From Thermothielavioides terrestris NRRL 8126 (lineage: Eukaryota; Ascomycota; Sordariomycetes; Sordariales; Chaetomiaceae): DNA of 64,000 bases. The stretch lies in NCBI RefSeq assembly GCF_000226115.1, contig NC_016459.1, positions 930,001 to 994,000 of the forward strand, in the 5' to 3' direction. Positions 44,931-55,206 of the stretch are shown here, in pieces (positions within the stretch are counted from its first letter, which is position 1; every line of letters starts with the position of its first letter). The position numbers were made by a program, and so were the translations under genes. The notes beneath the pieces are model-generated. The model was not told the origin of the DNA, did no database searches, and saw only the letters and a list, made by a program, of their open reading frames with translations.

Positions 44931-47494
44931 ATGAGCTCCCAAGCAGCCAAAGCTTTCTACGACAGCGCCGATGACGAGGCAAAAGAGTGGCTGGCCAAGG
45001 CGCTCTTCTACCGAGAGCTCGAGACCATCAAACGGGACGCGCCGCTGCTCGACCCCACCGAGTTCAGGATCAAAAAGGTGGAAGTGTACGACGATAATGC
45101 TGCCCGCCCAGGCCAAGTCGGTCTGCGCGGCGGCGCCGCCCCAGATAGACCGTCCTCGCCGCTTCTGAAGCGCGGCCGGAGCTTCGCATCCCAGCTTCCT
45201 TGGTACTTGACTCGTCTGCTGGCAAAGGCGGGTCAAGTGATCGATCTGCTCGACTCCGACGACGATGCCCCAGCGGCAAAACGGCAGCCGCCGGGGCCGC
45301 TCACCGATATGCGCATAGACATCCCCAAGCTGACGAAGGCCATGGGGTACGCGGGGACGCTGGAGCGGCAGTTCCCGCTGGAGGTCGAGGCTGCCAGGGC
45401 GGACTTTCTGTCGACTGGGTACGAATACATGGACCAGGAGACGATGCTCAACGGGCCGGACTGGCTGCACTACCTGCGCACCTACGACAAGCAGGGGAAT
45501 CTTGTCTTGCTCTACAAGGGCTTTCCCATGGTAGAGGACGTCGTCTTCATCAAGCATCCAAACCACTGGCCGTGGTATTTAACCGGTGTGAAGACCGTGG
45601 AGAGCGGGCAGTGCTACTGGCTCGCCGTGGCCCTGCTGATCTACGGCAACGCTAGCTTCTGGGTGCGGGTCAAGGCCGAGCATCTCAGCTTCCTCGAGAA
45701 GGTTCTGTCGAACCCGGAACACCCTCGACATCAGTTCTACACAAGACTGAACCAATCCGACTCCCGAACGACAGCGACAGGCCCGAGATCAAGTAGTCTC
45801 CAACCCGAGACCATGTTTGACGGGGATGCAAATCTTTGGGAGAGGCTGCAGATTCCCGGCTGCTGGACGAACGAGGATACGTGCATTCTCACGGCGGATG
45901 TCTACGGCGTGTTCATCGTGCTGTACAAGTACCACTCGGGCGAGGTGCCGTGGTGGAACAAGGTCTATGACATGAAGACGTATGGCTCGTACAACAGCCG
46001 GCATCTCTTTCTGTGTTACACGGTATGTTCGCAGTCACGTCCCTCCGTCCACCGACGGGCAGTAAGCTGACCGAGTACAACGCGGGACTGTAGGAAGGGA
46101 ATCATTTCCAGCCCATGGTGCCCAACGACTACTACGCTTACGAGTTCAAACTGCCGCGCCCGACCCTGCAGTCCACCAAGAAGTACGCGTTGGTGACGAG
46201 CGCCAAGCATCGCCGTCGTGTCGGCGACGGGCCGGACCATTACTGGCGCGTGGGTGGCCGTGATATCATTCCCTCGCCCTGCTCGCGGCCTTCGTTCGAG
46301 CCCGAGCACCTGGGCCGGGCAGTCGGCTACGGGCCATACGTGAACCAGTCCGCCGCCCCTCAGCCACAGCCGGCGCAGCAGCAAGACCCTGCGCAACAGC
46401 AAGCGCCTGCGCAGCAGCAAGACCCTCCGCAACAGCAAGCGCCTGCGCAGCAGCAAGCACCGGAGCAACAGCAAGCGCAGGCCCAGGCCTCTCCAGACTC
46501 GGGGTTGCCGTCGAGCGTTGCCCGGGGTATCGCCAGCATGCTTTCAGCCCCCCAGGCCGGGGCGCGCAGTCCTCCACAGCCCAGCATCATCACGCAAGCC
46601 GACGTACACACCGTGCAGAACGCCGTCAACATCCTCCAGCAGTTTGTCAGCGGCGTCACCCAGGCTGGCTCCAGCACCTCGCTCAAGCGCTCAGCCGCGT
46701 CGCCACCCGACGACGGCAGACCCGCCAAGAAGCGGCGGCGGAACACCGATCCCGGCGCCCGCCCCGGCAACCTCCTGGGCGGCGACGGCAACCAGCTGTC
46801 CTCGGTCCAGCCGTCCTCCGTCCTCCGCTCTTCAGCGGCACAACAACCCAACCTCGCGCCGCCTCAACCACCACCACAACAGCCACCACCGCAACAACGG
46901 TCACCAGCGCAACAACAGCCACAGCCACCACCAGCAGCAGCCCAACAACAACCACCGCCCGTGATCGTGATATCCTCCTCCTCCTCCTCCTCCTCCCCCT
47001 CCTCCGGCACTGAATCCGACCGGTGGTTCGACGACACCTGCTGGCGACCAGCGACCAAGTGGCTGCTGATGCGCGAGCCGGTCAAGCGGCTGCGCAGCTG
47101 GTGCAGCGACCTGAAGCTGGCCCGGGACGACGAGGAGCTCGTTTGGCTCAAGGAGATGTGCGCGGACGCGCTGGTGCGCGCCGGCGTCGAGGTGCGCGTG
47201 CACCCCGTCCCGAACAATCTCGGCCTCAGCCGCACCACCATCGTGAACGCGTACGAGGAGGTGCATTATTACCTTGACGAGGGGGTCATTCGGTTGCCTG
47301 GTGGGCGGGAAGTCGAGGATAGTGATGAGGAGGATGGGAAGGAGGATAATGAGGAGGATGAGGAGGAGGCTGATGAGGACGGTGATGATAAGGAGGGTGA
47401 TGGGGAGGGTGATGAAGAGGGTGATGGGGAGGGTGATGAAGAGGGTGATGGGAATGGGGATGGGGATGGGGATGGTGACGGCGATGGGAATTAA
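44931..47494 (+). CDS. OTU-like putative cysteine protease with Gln repeats and acidic tail
   Basis: Two exons (44931-46022 and 46094-47494, intron 71 nt, phase 0) give 830 residues. The region about 170-390 has the layout of OTU deubiquitinases: ESGQCYWLAVALLIYGNASFW with candidate nucleophile Cys228, then ILTADVYGVFIVLYKY, and candidate His368 in EGNHFQPMVPN, which is assembled across the intron. The residue preceding Cys is Gln (GQC), whereas typical OTUs have DG.C, so catalysis is uncertain. Residues 450-495 are repeats of PAQQQ/DPPQQQ, and 600-690 are Pro/Gln and Ser runs. A helical domain (WLLMREPVKRLRSWCSDL) precedes a strongly acidic Gly/Asp/Glu tail. KRRRN-type clusters suggest nuclear entry. 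Confidence 0.7.
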
Positions 47495-47819
47495 GGGGTT
47501 GCTTGGGTCACTTGTCTGTCCGAGGGGGTAAGTAAGTGCTTGGTGAGTCGCAACTCGAGGAACCCTGGGTTGGCGTTAGCGGGGTCTGTCTTCTTAGTGC
47601 CTTCCAACTTGTTAGATGGATTCGCGCAAATTCGGTTGTGTCCTTGATTCGGGGGCTCTTACTCAGGTCCGCGTTCTCATTCACCTCACTGGGCAAGAAG
47701 TATTAGATGGAATCCCAATCTTTGCCGTGAGAAACTAGGTGCAGTCATAAATTAGAGGAAGTCTCTTGATGAACCCCTCGCATAAAAAAAAAAAATCGCC
47801 TACCTCCGCGGTTTGCGCG
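47495..47819. other. Convergent intergenic spacer
   Basis: Between the 3' ends of the OTU-like gene (+) and the nucleotidyltransferase gene (-). Contains an A13 run near 47785. No gene. Confidence 0.5.
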
Positions 47820-49033
47820 TCACTTCCTCCTCGCCAACTGTCGGAGGTATTCCACCAGCCGCCCTGGGCTGAGCGCGTACCCCGTCAATCGCGCCGCTAA
47901 CCTGACAGTCCTCGTGCGGTTGGCATTGACAATCTCGCGGATACCCGTCGAGCTGAACTGTTCCTCCTGCTTAACCCGCGGCATGAACCAGTACTTCAGC
48001 CGACCATCCTCCGTACCATCCCATTCCTCCTCCGACGCATCAAGAACAGAGCACTCCCACACCTTATGCGGGCCCTCGAGCTCCCGCCACTCGCCGCACC
48101 CTTCGATCCTCCACAGCACGCGACTTCCCCCCTGTCGCGCACAGTATATAGGGTGCCCCTGGCCTTTGCAGGGCAAGGATGTCCTTTTGCCCGTTGTGAC
48201 ACCCCCTCATCCTCCCCCCGAAAGTGCGCATCCCTGGTGCCATCCGCCACCGCGATCTCCCTGCACCCCCACGCCGCAACCGGCCGCACGCCCAGATGAA
48301 TATGATCCGGCCCGCACACGATCATGAACCTCACCTCACACCCCTCCCGCCGCGCCAGCTCTTCCACCCGCCGCGTAAACTCGGCCACCCACTCAAATCC
48401 CAGATCCCCTTCCGCGTCCTCCCCAACACCAGAATTAGAACCAGAACCATAATCAGAGCCAGAACCAGAAGGCAGCACGCACACGCGCCCGGCCAGCACG
48501 CCCGAGTCGGCGATCGCGTCGCGCCACGCCCGCGCCCGCACGGCCAGCGGGAACACGAGCGAGCGGTCCTTGGGCGCGACCGCGGCATCGCGCAGCGGCA
48601 GCACGACGGCCGCGCGCACGTTGATGGTCGGCATGCCGCCGCCGCGGTGCAGCACCGTCTCCAGCAGCTGCAGATGCCCTGCGTGTGGCGGGTTGAAGCA
48701 GCCGCGGTAGAGGGCGATGCGGTTGATGCCGGTGCGGTCTAGGGTCGGGGGTGGGTTGGAGGGTTTGCTGCCGACGGCGACGGGGAAGAGGGGGTTTGGG
48801 AGGGAGGGCGCGGGGGATGGGAGGCTGGTTAGCGCTGCGGTGATGATGTCGGAGACGAGGGGCTCTTGGGGGGGAGGCGGTCCGTTCATTGTGGGCGGAA
48901 GCACGTTGGTTGCGCTGGTTGTGCTGGCTGCGCTGGTTGAGCTGGTTGAGCTGGTTGAGCTGGTTGAGTTGGTTGTGTTGCTTGTGCTGTCTGCGGCTTG
49001 GAACCCTACCAGAGGAGACAGAAGGCCGGCCAT
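47820..49033 (-). CDS. NMNAT-like nucleotidyltransferase (cytidylyltransferase superfamily)
   Basis: Exon 1 (49033-48203) and exon 2 (48131-47820) joined over a 71-nt intron give 380 residues. The nucleotide-binding motif is IALYRGCFNPPHAGH (residues about 107-121; (T/H)xGH type). The second signature is FSSTGIREIV (about 331-340; ISSTxxR type). Together they define the superfamily that includes nicotinamide-mononucleotide adenylyltransferase, which makes NAD+. Members of this fungal subgroup are longer than classic NMNATs and often annotated only as cytidylyltransferase-like, so the substrate is not certain. The N-terminal 45 residues are a Ser/Thr run from a ggttgagct-type microsatellite; a later start at MNGPPPP is possible. 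Confidence 0.8.
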
Positions 49034-49828
49034 TATATAGGGGAACGAGTGGGTGATCCAGCTGAGTAGTGTGAGCTTAGTAGCTACCTCGCAGATTCCA
49101 AAGCTCCCCGGGCATGCTGGGCATCAAGTCGCTAGCTAGATGCCCGGTTGGAACACTCGAGTCGATGACCGAAGAGGTGGGTATCGTACGGGCCAGCCGG
49201 TCCGGCCTTGTTGGACAGGAAGGGTATTCTCAATACATGGCTAAGGCTGAGTCTTCTTTCAGCAGAAGCCTTTGAGATAAGTGCAGGGACTGGGTCGAGA
49301 AACTCTAGAACATACGAGCTGAGTGAAGAGAGGTGGAACATCATTTTCAGCGTGAAGCGGTGTCTCATTATCTCCAATACTTGCACTGAACTGTGATTGT
49401 GACAATAGCCTATGTCGGGCCGACGCGTTCTATTCAACTGTCCGCTACTCTGGCCATTTGGACATGCACCTGCGGAGGATTCAGACCAAGGCTCCCAATA
49501 ACTCAATCAACTCAAGTATACAGATCGAGTTGGATTGAATTGGGTAGATCATGTTGATTGAGTTGATTGTGTTTAATCAACTCGTTGTCAAATAGATGTC
49601 AATCGCCACATTTATCCCTAACTCGGACCGCTAGCCCTCCCCTTCTGCTATGCTCTCCCTCCTGTTTCTATGCGCTATCTGGCTCTCTGGCTCTCTAGCT
49701 CTCGTCTTTCCAACTTCCCCGAGCCAACCGCTATCTTCAAACAAAAGATGTGAGATTGATCAGAGATGAAGCCTGCCTGGACCCAAATACGCGCCTGACC
49801 CGAGTCTATCTACGCAACATTTGTACAT
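49034..49828. other. Intergenic region
   Basis: Upstream of the nucleotidyltransferase gene and downstream of the carrier gene. Contains repeated gttgatt/aatcaactc motifs (49500-49590), partly palindromic around 'aatcaactcaa..ttgagttgatt'. No gene. Confidence 0.45.
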
Positions 49829-51463
49829 CTAATGCAACATGATATCATAACCGTCCCGGTTGATGCGGACCTGATCGCCGCCAAAGCCGTACTTCCTCCG
49901 GACCAGCTCAAAGATGATCAGGCCGGCGCTCGTGCTGGGCACCTGGCGGATGGTGTTCCACCAGAAGCCACGATACAGCCACTGGCGCATGCTGAGGCCG
50001 GCGGCCTGCGCCTCGGCGACGCACTCGGCCCAGGTGATCCGGTACGCGTCGCGGTAGGCCCTGAGCATGCGCCACCTCCACGTCGAATTCGCCCCCGGCG
50101 GCTCGGCCGACCTGGCCTGCCGCTTCAGCTTGAGCTTGCGGGCTTTGGCGTCCAGCGCCTCGAGCCGCTCCCAGTGCTCGGCCTGCACGTGCGACAGCGG
50201 ATGCAGCACGACCTGCTGGGCGACCGAGGCGCCCATGCCGGCGAGCAGCAGGAACGCGGGCTCGATGGCGTAGTGCGGGCGGATCACGGTCGGCGGCGGC
50301 TGTTCCTCGCCCTCCCAGTCCCTCGACAGCCTCTGCCGCCCGTCCTCGGGCGCGGGCCGCTTCCGCGACAGCCGCACGACGGCGTCCTCATTGAGCGAGC
50401 CGTAGTACCACGTCACAAAGCTGTAGTAGCTCTGCGCCTTGAGGTACTCAAACGCGCTGAAGAACACGGCGCTGCCGAGGCTGTCCTTGAGGAACGACAG
50501 CCCCCAGCCGGCAAAGATGCCCCGGACCCCGATCTCCTTCAGCTTGCCCCGGCTAAACGCCCACATACTCGCGGGCCTCTTCTCGCCCACACCCGTGCCA
50601 CCCCCAACCCCATTCCCCATCGCCCTCACGGGGTTGCCACTCCCCGTCATCCCGCCCGCCGACGACGAAGCCGCAGCAACCATCTCCCACCTAGCCTGCA
50701 CGGCATCCAGCGGGGCGGCCACCACGCTCTGCACGGCGCCGGCCACGAACCCGGCCGCGAAGGTCTGCGCGGGCGCCGGCGGCGGGTACACGCGGCGGCT
50801 GGCGCGGCCGCTCTCCGGGTGCAGCCGCGCAAGCGCCTGCAGGTAGCTCGTGTAGAGCACGGCGCCGACGGCGGCGTTGGCGAGCAGCGGCGGCAGCACC
50901 TGGTCCGGCACGACGCGCCAGCCGTGGTGGCGGATGGCCGAGGCCAGCAGGCCCGGGGCGGTGGAGCGCAGGCGGGAGAGGAGCCAGTGTCGGGGTGGGT
51001 GGGTCGTTGTTGCGGTGGCGGGGCTGGGGGTTGAATGAGGGAGGGGGTCGTTTGCCAGCCTGGCGGCGGCGGCGTGGGCCTGCCGTTGCTGTTGCTGTTG
51101 CTGCTCCTGGAGTGCACGGGCGTAGGCGAGGTAGTCGACGCGGGTGCGGAAGAAGGCTTTGACGGGGGCGCGGAAGTAGAAGGCGATGGCCTGCGAGGTG
51201 AGGGCGCGGACACTGGCGGCTGAGGCGCCCGTGGCCGCGTTGCTGCTCGGCGATTTGTCCGGCAGCGGGGCGTCGTCTGGGATGGCGGGGAGGAGGCCGG
51301 GGTAGAGGGTCCCGAGGCCCAGGCCGAGGCCGAGCGGGTCTTGGTTGTCGGGCTGCTGCGGCGGCTGCGACAGCGATGAGGATGAGGGTGAAGATGAAGG
51401 TGAAATGGATGGCGAAGCCGAGGGGCCGCCATCACCTCGGCTGGGGTTGTTTGGGCGTGTCAT
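49829..51463 (-). CDS. Mitochondrial carrier family protein
   Basis: Intronless, 544 residues from the ATG at 51463. Carrier-type segments are readable: FAAGFVAGAVQSVVAAPLDAVQ (about 233-254), GIFAGWGLSFLKDSLGSAVF (about 315-335) and LLLAGMGASVAQQVVLHPLSHV (about 403-424), each with the hydrophobic helix and a P-x-(D/S)-x-(V/A) signature. The protein has long insertions and a Ser/Pro/Gln-rich N-terminus, so it belongs to the atypical large fungal carriers; the transported solute is unknown. The same frame stays open upstream to 51703 through transposon sequence, which is why the internal ATG is chosen. A TIR element ends 175 bp upstream of this start. Confidence 0.75.
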   Translation of the reverse strand: MTRPNNPSRGDGGPSASPSISPSSSPSSSSLSQPPQQPDNQDPLGLGLGLGTLYPGLLPAIPDDAPLPDKSPSSNAATGASAASVRALTSQAIAFYFRAPVKAFFRTRVDYLAYARALQEQQQQQQRQAHAAAARLANDPLPHSTPSPATATTTHPPRHWLLSRLRSTAPGLLASAIRHHGWRVVPDQVLPPLLANAAVGAVLYTSYLQALARLHPESGRASRRVYPPPAPAQTFAAGFVAGAVQSVVAAPLDAVQARWEMVAAASSSAGGMTGSGNPVRAMGNGVGGGTGVGEKRPASMWAFSRGKLKEIGVRGIFAGWGLSFLKDSLGSAVFFSAFEYLKAQSYYSFVTWYYGSLNEDAVVRLSRKRPAPEDGRQRLSRDWEGEEQPPPTVIRPHYAIEPAFLLLAGMGASVAQQVVLHPLSHVQAEHWERLEALDAKARKLKLKRQARSAEPPGANSTWRWRMLRAYRDAYRITWAECVAEAQAAGLSMRQWLYRGFWWNTIRQVPSTSAGLIIFELVRRKYGFGGDQVRINRDGYDIMLH

Positions 51464-51685
51464 GATGCGGGTACATCTTTCATGGCCGACTGCTCTGCGT
51501 TTACTTGTCCTGGTTTGGGAGGTTTGGCAATGCGGGCTTGCTGCGAGGCCTGTTGCGGCATGAAGAGGCAGCGATGAGTTTGAGACTTGCCCGTTTTGCG
51601 CCGACTCATGTGGGGCGCCGGGAGGGCGGTCATCCGTTGTCGTTTGCAAGCACCAGGTTAAAGTGGGTCCAGATGCCTGCAACAT

Positions 51686-52552
51686 CGACCCCATTAAATC
51701 CACAACCCCTTTTCATTAGAACCACAACCCCAAAGTGTAGCCCGTACACTCCCAACCCAACATATACAGCATCACACATAGGAATCGCTCATACAGGAAT
51801 CGCTACAAATCGACAATGTTGCTAGTGCTATTGAAGGGGCAATGCGCTAGGCGAGGCGCTAGGCAATACACTAGGCGATGCGGTAGACGCCGAGGCCCTA
51901 TAGCCTTCGAGGGCGTCGAGGTTAGCGATAGCTTCGTTCTCGGATAATATTTCAGGTTCTATATTACGTAAGGTAGGTACCGTATTCCTGATATAGTGAT
52001 ATGCACCTAGGGTTAGGGTGATATATACCTATGTACCTCGGCCTTTTAGTGCTACACCTCCACTGGGGTCAAAAAGCACACAGGCAGGGGTTGGATGCCA
52101 GGGTGCTAACCAGGGTGCCCGCCAAGGTGCCGCGCCAAGGAGCGACAATATACTGGGCCAACAAGGGAAGAAAATCAGTAGTTTATTGTACGGCCCTCGT
52201 TCACATTGCACATCTGCAACCTCTTGGGCATCATCTGTACCAGCCGTAAGAGCCAATATTCCGGCATAGTCAACTAAAAGAGATGCAATGCAGTTGCAGG
52301 AGCCCTCCTGGGATTTCTACTCTAAGTATTTTCCTATAGAAAGCGCTAGAAAAAGGACTTGGAAAGTGAGATCGTATGTGGCTGACTAACCTTGTCAACA
52401 CCCTTGCTGGCCCCCTGGTATCCAACCCCGGCCTGTGTGCTTTTTGACCCCGGTGGAGGTGTATACGCTGCAAATTTTGGCGGGAGCGTATAGGCTATAC
52501 ACTTTGAGTGTTGTAGTTCTAATGAAAAGGGGTTGTGGATTTAATGGGGTCG
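51686..52552. mobile_element. MULE-like MITE (867 bp)
   Basis: Inverted ends of about 43 bp start CGACCCCATTAAATCCACAA. The 9-bp flanks are ctgcaacat (51677-51685) and ctgcaatat (52553-52561), a target duplication differing by one C/T change. A 9-bp duplication suggests Mutator-like transposition. No transposase. Contains a smaller TIR element. Confidence 0.72.
52055..52461. mobile_element. TA-flanked MITE nested in the MULE-like element (407 bp)
   Basis: Ends CACCTCCACTGGGGTCAAAA and its near-perfect inverse, TIR at least 50 bp, flanked by TA on both sides (52053-52054 and 52462-52463), as for Tc1/mariner-type MITEs. An internal fragment relates to 165-265 at the window start. Confidence 0.72.
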
Positions 52553-52918
52553 CTGCAATATACACCTAATTTGAACAACAGTAGTTAACAGTAGCCAACA
52601 GTGGGCAACTATCGCTATCGAATTTGAAGTTGTAGATACTGCAAAAAAAGGCCTAAATAGCCATTTTCTAGTGTTTTCGAGTGCTTGTTGATGTTTTGAT
52701 ACTTCCTTTTTAGGCATCTCCTCTGTTGCGTATATTGAGCCTGCGAAAACACCTTACGTAGGCGAGCAACGCCTATATACTGCAATGTCTGCGATATCTA
52801 CTATGTGCTTGCGATAGCTAGGTTAACTACGATATCTGCAACCGCTGTTGAGTATCTTAAGCGCCGACCACTGTGCCGAACCGCTATGCGGACCGCTATA
52901 CCGACCGTAGTTCGATAC

Positions 52919-52945
52919 TAGGGGTTGGCAGCCTGCTTCGCAGGC
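52919..52945 (-). other. Helitron-like 3' terminus
   Basis: Read on the minus strand: a 9-bp hairpin (GCAGCCTGC-gaa-GCAGGCTGC), ten more bases, then CTAG followed by T of the target. This is the hairpin-CTRR-T arrangement of Helitron 3' ends, at the exact point where the satellite-TIR copy is cut within an A/T dinucleotide. No Rep/helicase coding was recognised and the 5' TC end was not found. Confidence 0.45.
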
Positions 52946-55206
52946 TGCGCATAGCCATTTCAATCCTTTTTCTTGGCAGTGCCACAACCACCCACTTTTT
53001 CCACACCTACGCACCTACTTTTTCCAACGTATACGACATTCATCCTATAGAACCGCATATATCCGTTGCAGCTCAGCTTGGCGGTGCATTTGTAAGCATT
53101 TACTGATTTATTACCTCTTTTCTAAGCTTTTTACTAGGCGATTAGAGCAAGTCTAACGGGTATATAGAAGCCGACTACGTATCAGAGCAGAATCGCTACG
53201 CCTAAAAGACAGAAACCTAGGTCTTATATCGACTAAACAAACCGCTTAACAACTATATCGCATATCGTCGACTAAGTCAATCAACACAACTATATATATA
53301 CTAGCTCAATCGCTATATGTAAGTAGCGATTTTAACGACTATTAGATGCCTCCTACATTTTCCAACAACGAAGCGCACTCGCCTCTGCCATCTATTAATA
53401 TAGACGAAGACGTCTAATATAGCAATACTCCTCGTAAGCCACTTATATCTACGCCAACTACTATAGCGACAGACGTACAAGAGGAAGATAACGAAGCTAG
53501 AGACATAGCTATGGAAGTGCAAAGAGAGAGGAACGAAGATAGCGATATAAAGGTTATAGCTAGTATCCTTATAAAGGAGACTGTTCTTAAGGCTATATAA
53601 AACTTTCCTAAGCCTATAAAGTATACATAGAACTTGCTAAAGTTTGAAGTATATAGCGATCTATAATAATAATAGGATATCAACGCTAACTTTTCTAAGC
53701 CTATAAAGTATATGTAGAACTTGCTAAAGTTTAAAATATATAGCGATCTATAATAATAATAGGATATCAACGCTAATATACCTATAAGTGGTCTGCAATA
53801 TCTACTTATAGATAGATCTTTATAACCTAAATAAGTACTATAATATTAACTTCGACTATACGACTAACTTTAAATCTCTACTAATGTAAATTATAGGCAA
53901 CGATCCTAATAGCGAGTATAAGCATTATAAAAAAGGTTAAAGCCTATATATAAACTACGTTATATTGTAAGATAATATAGGTAATAGTTACTACGCTAGT
54001 TGTTACTACAACTTAGGTAGTACTAGGTATAGCTTTTTTAAAGGAAGTAGTAAATATAGTCCTCCTAATATATCTATAATATACTTCGTAGCTAATATAT
54101 ATATAATAGAGTTGGAGACACCTTGTAAACACTATATTACAAAGAATCCGACCCCCTCCCTCCCCCTCCACCCCCCCCTTAGCTAACACCTAAGCTTTAC
54201 AAGTATTATACTACGTCTACAAAGTGTAAGTCGGAGCTCGAAGTGATTATCTCCTCTAAGCGTTTACGCCTTATAATAGACACGTTATCTTCTATTAGCT
54301 TCTAGCAATTCAACGACCTATATATACTTTTATAGCCTACTCCCTATACAATAGTAGCTCCTACTATATACCCTATTCTAAGAGATAAATTTATACCTCT
54401 TATCTATAACGGACGTTATAAGGCTAGAGAGAAAGCTATACGCCTATTGAATAACGACCTTGCTACGCCTACCTATTATAGCTTATATTACCTAAAAGAG
54501 GATAGACGCTACACTACGTATAGCAAACTTACAAGCTCCGTCAAACGTATCAACTACTGTATCGAGCTTATTCGCAAGCTCTTTCTATACCTATCTACTA
54601 AAGAGGAGCAGACCTTTGCAAAGGCTCTCAAAGATATAGCTAACCTACTTGATATATCTATAATGGACAAATTACAAAGGAAGGAGATATAATTAGTGAA
54701 CGTAAGTTATAACGAATCTACTTAATAGGTCTATAAAGAATATACTATAGAGGAGAGAAACGTGTTTACTAGCTCTAGGTGCAAAGCATTATATACCTAG
54801 AGTGTAAGATTCTAAAATAGCGTTGTGCACCTAGAATATAAGAATCTAGAATAGCGTTGTACACCTAGAATATAAAAATCTAAAATAGCATTGCGTACCT
54901 AGAATATAGGAATCGAATCTAAAATAGTGTTGCGCACCTAGACTATAGGAGTATATAATAGCGTTTAACACAGGTGCAAAGCATTAGTTAGTATATAGTA
55001 TACCTCAACTACAACAATATGCAATGGCGTTTAACAACTATATTATAATATTAGTATCTCTAGGTATACAATGTTTATAAGCTTCCTACCCTACCCCTCT
55101 AAATCTAATAAGTATATATAAATATTATAAACATCTATAACCTAAGACATAGCTATATAAAACTAGCTTAAGAAAATATAAGCTCTTGAAAATCGATAAA
55201 ATCATA
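52946..55206 (+). pseudogene. RIP-degraded transposon remnant with plus-strand coding
   Basis: Readable pieces include MPPTFSNNEAHSPLPSINID (53347), a duplicated block NFSKPIKYM.NLLKF (about 53610 and 53690) and RRYTTYSKLTSSVKRINYCI (ending at 54692). Stops are TAG/TAA. The duplicated block is a direct repeat of about 80 bp. A run of C and T lies at 54148-54178. The family is not recognised; it may be the same large element whose coding resumes at 58435. Confidence 0.35.
54795..54951 (+). repeat. Minisatellite, 34-bp unit, about 4.4 copies
   Basis: Units start acctagaatataagaatcta and end aatagcgttgtgc; two further copies are 34 bp and one 39 bp with a small insertion. Confidence 0.75.

Larger units (their letters stand above)
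51638..52918. mobile_element. Second, truncated copy of the satellite-TIR element, carrying nested MITEs
   Basis: 51651-51685 (caccaggttaaagtgggtcc) and 52562-52918 align with the left end of the 38250 element, including tgatgttttgatacttcct and cgtaggcgagcaacgcctat. The alignment stops at ttcgata (52918), just inside satellite array 1, where a Helitron-like end begins. The right TIR is missing. The copy is interrupted by the element at 51686-52552. Confidence 0.75.

Noticed and set aside
44553..45566. 337-codon minus-strand frame
   Set aside because: Overlaps the OTU-like gene in antisense; the plus frame has the domain, splice sites and codon bias.
46266..46851. Minus-strand frames rich in Ala/Cys opposite the Gln repeats
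   Set aside because: Reverse translation of CAG/CAA repeats gives long spurious frames.
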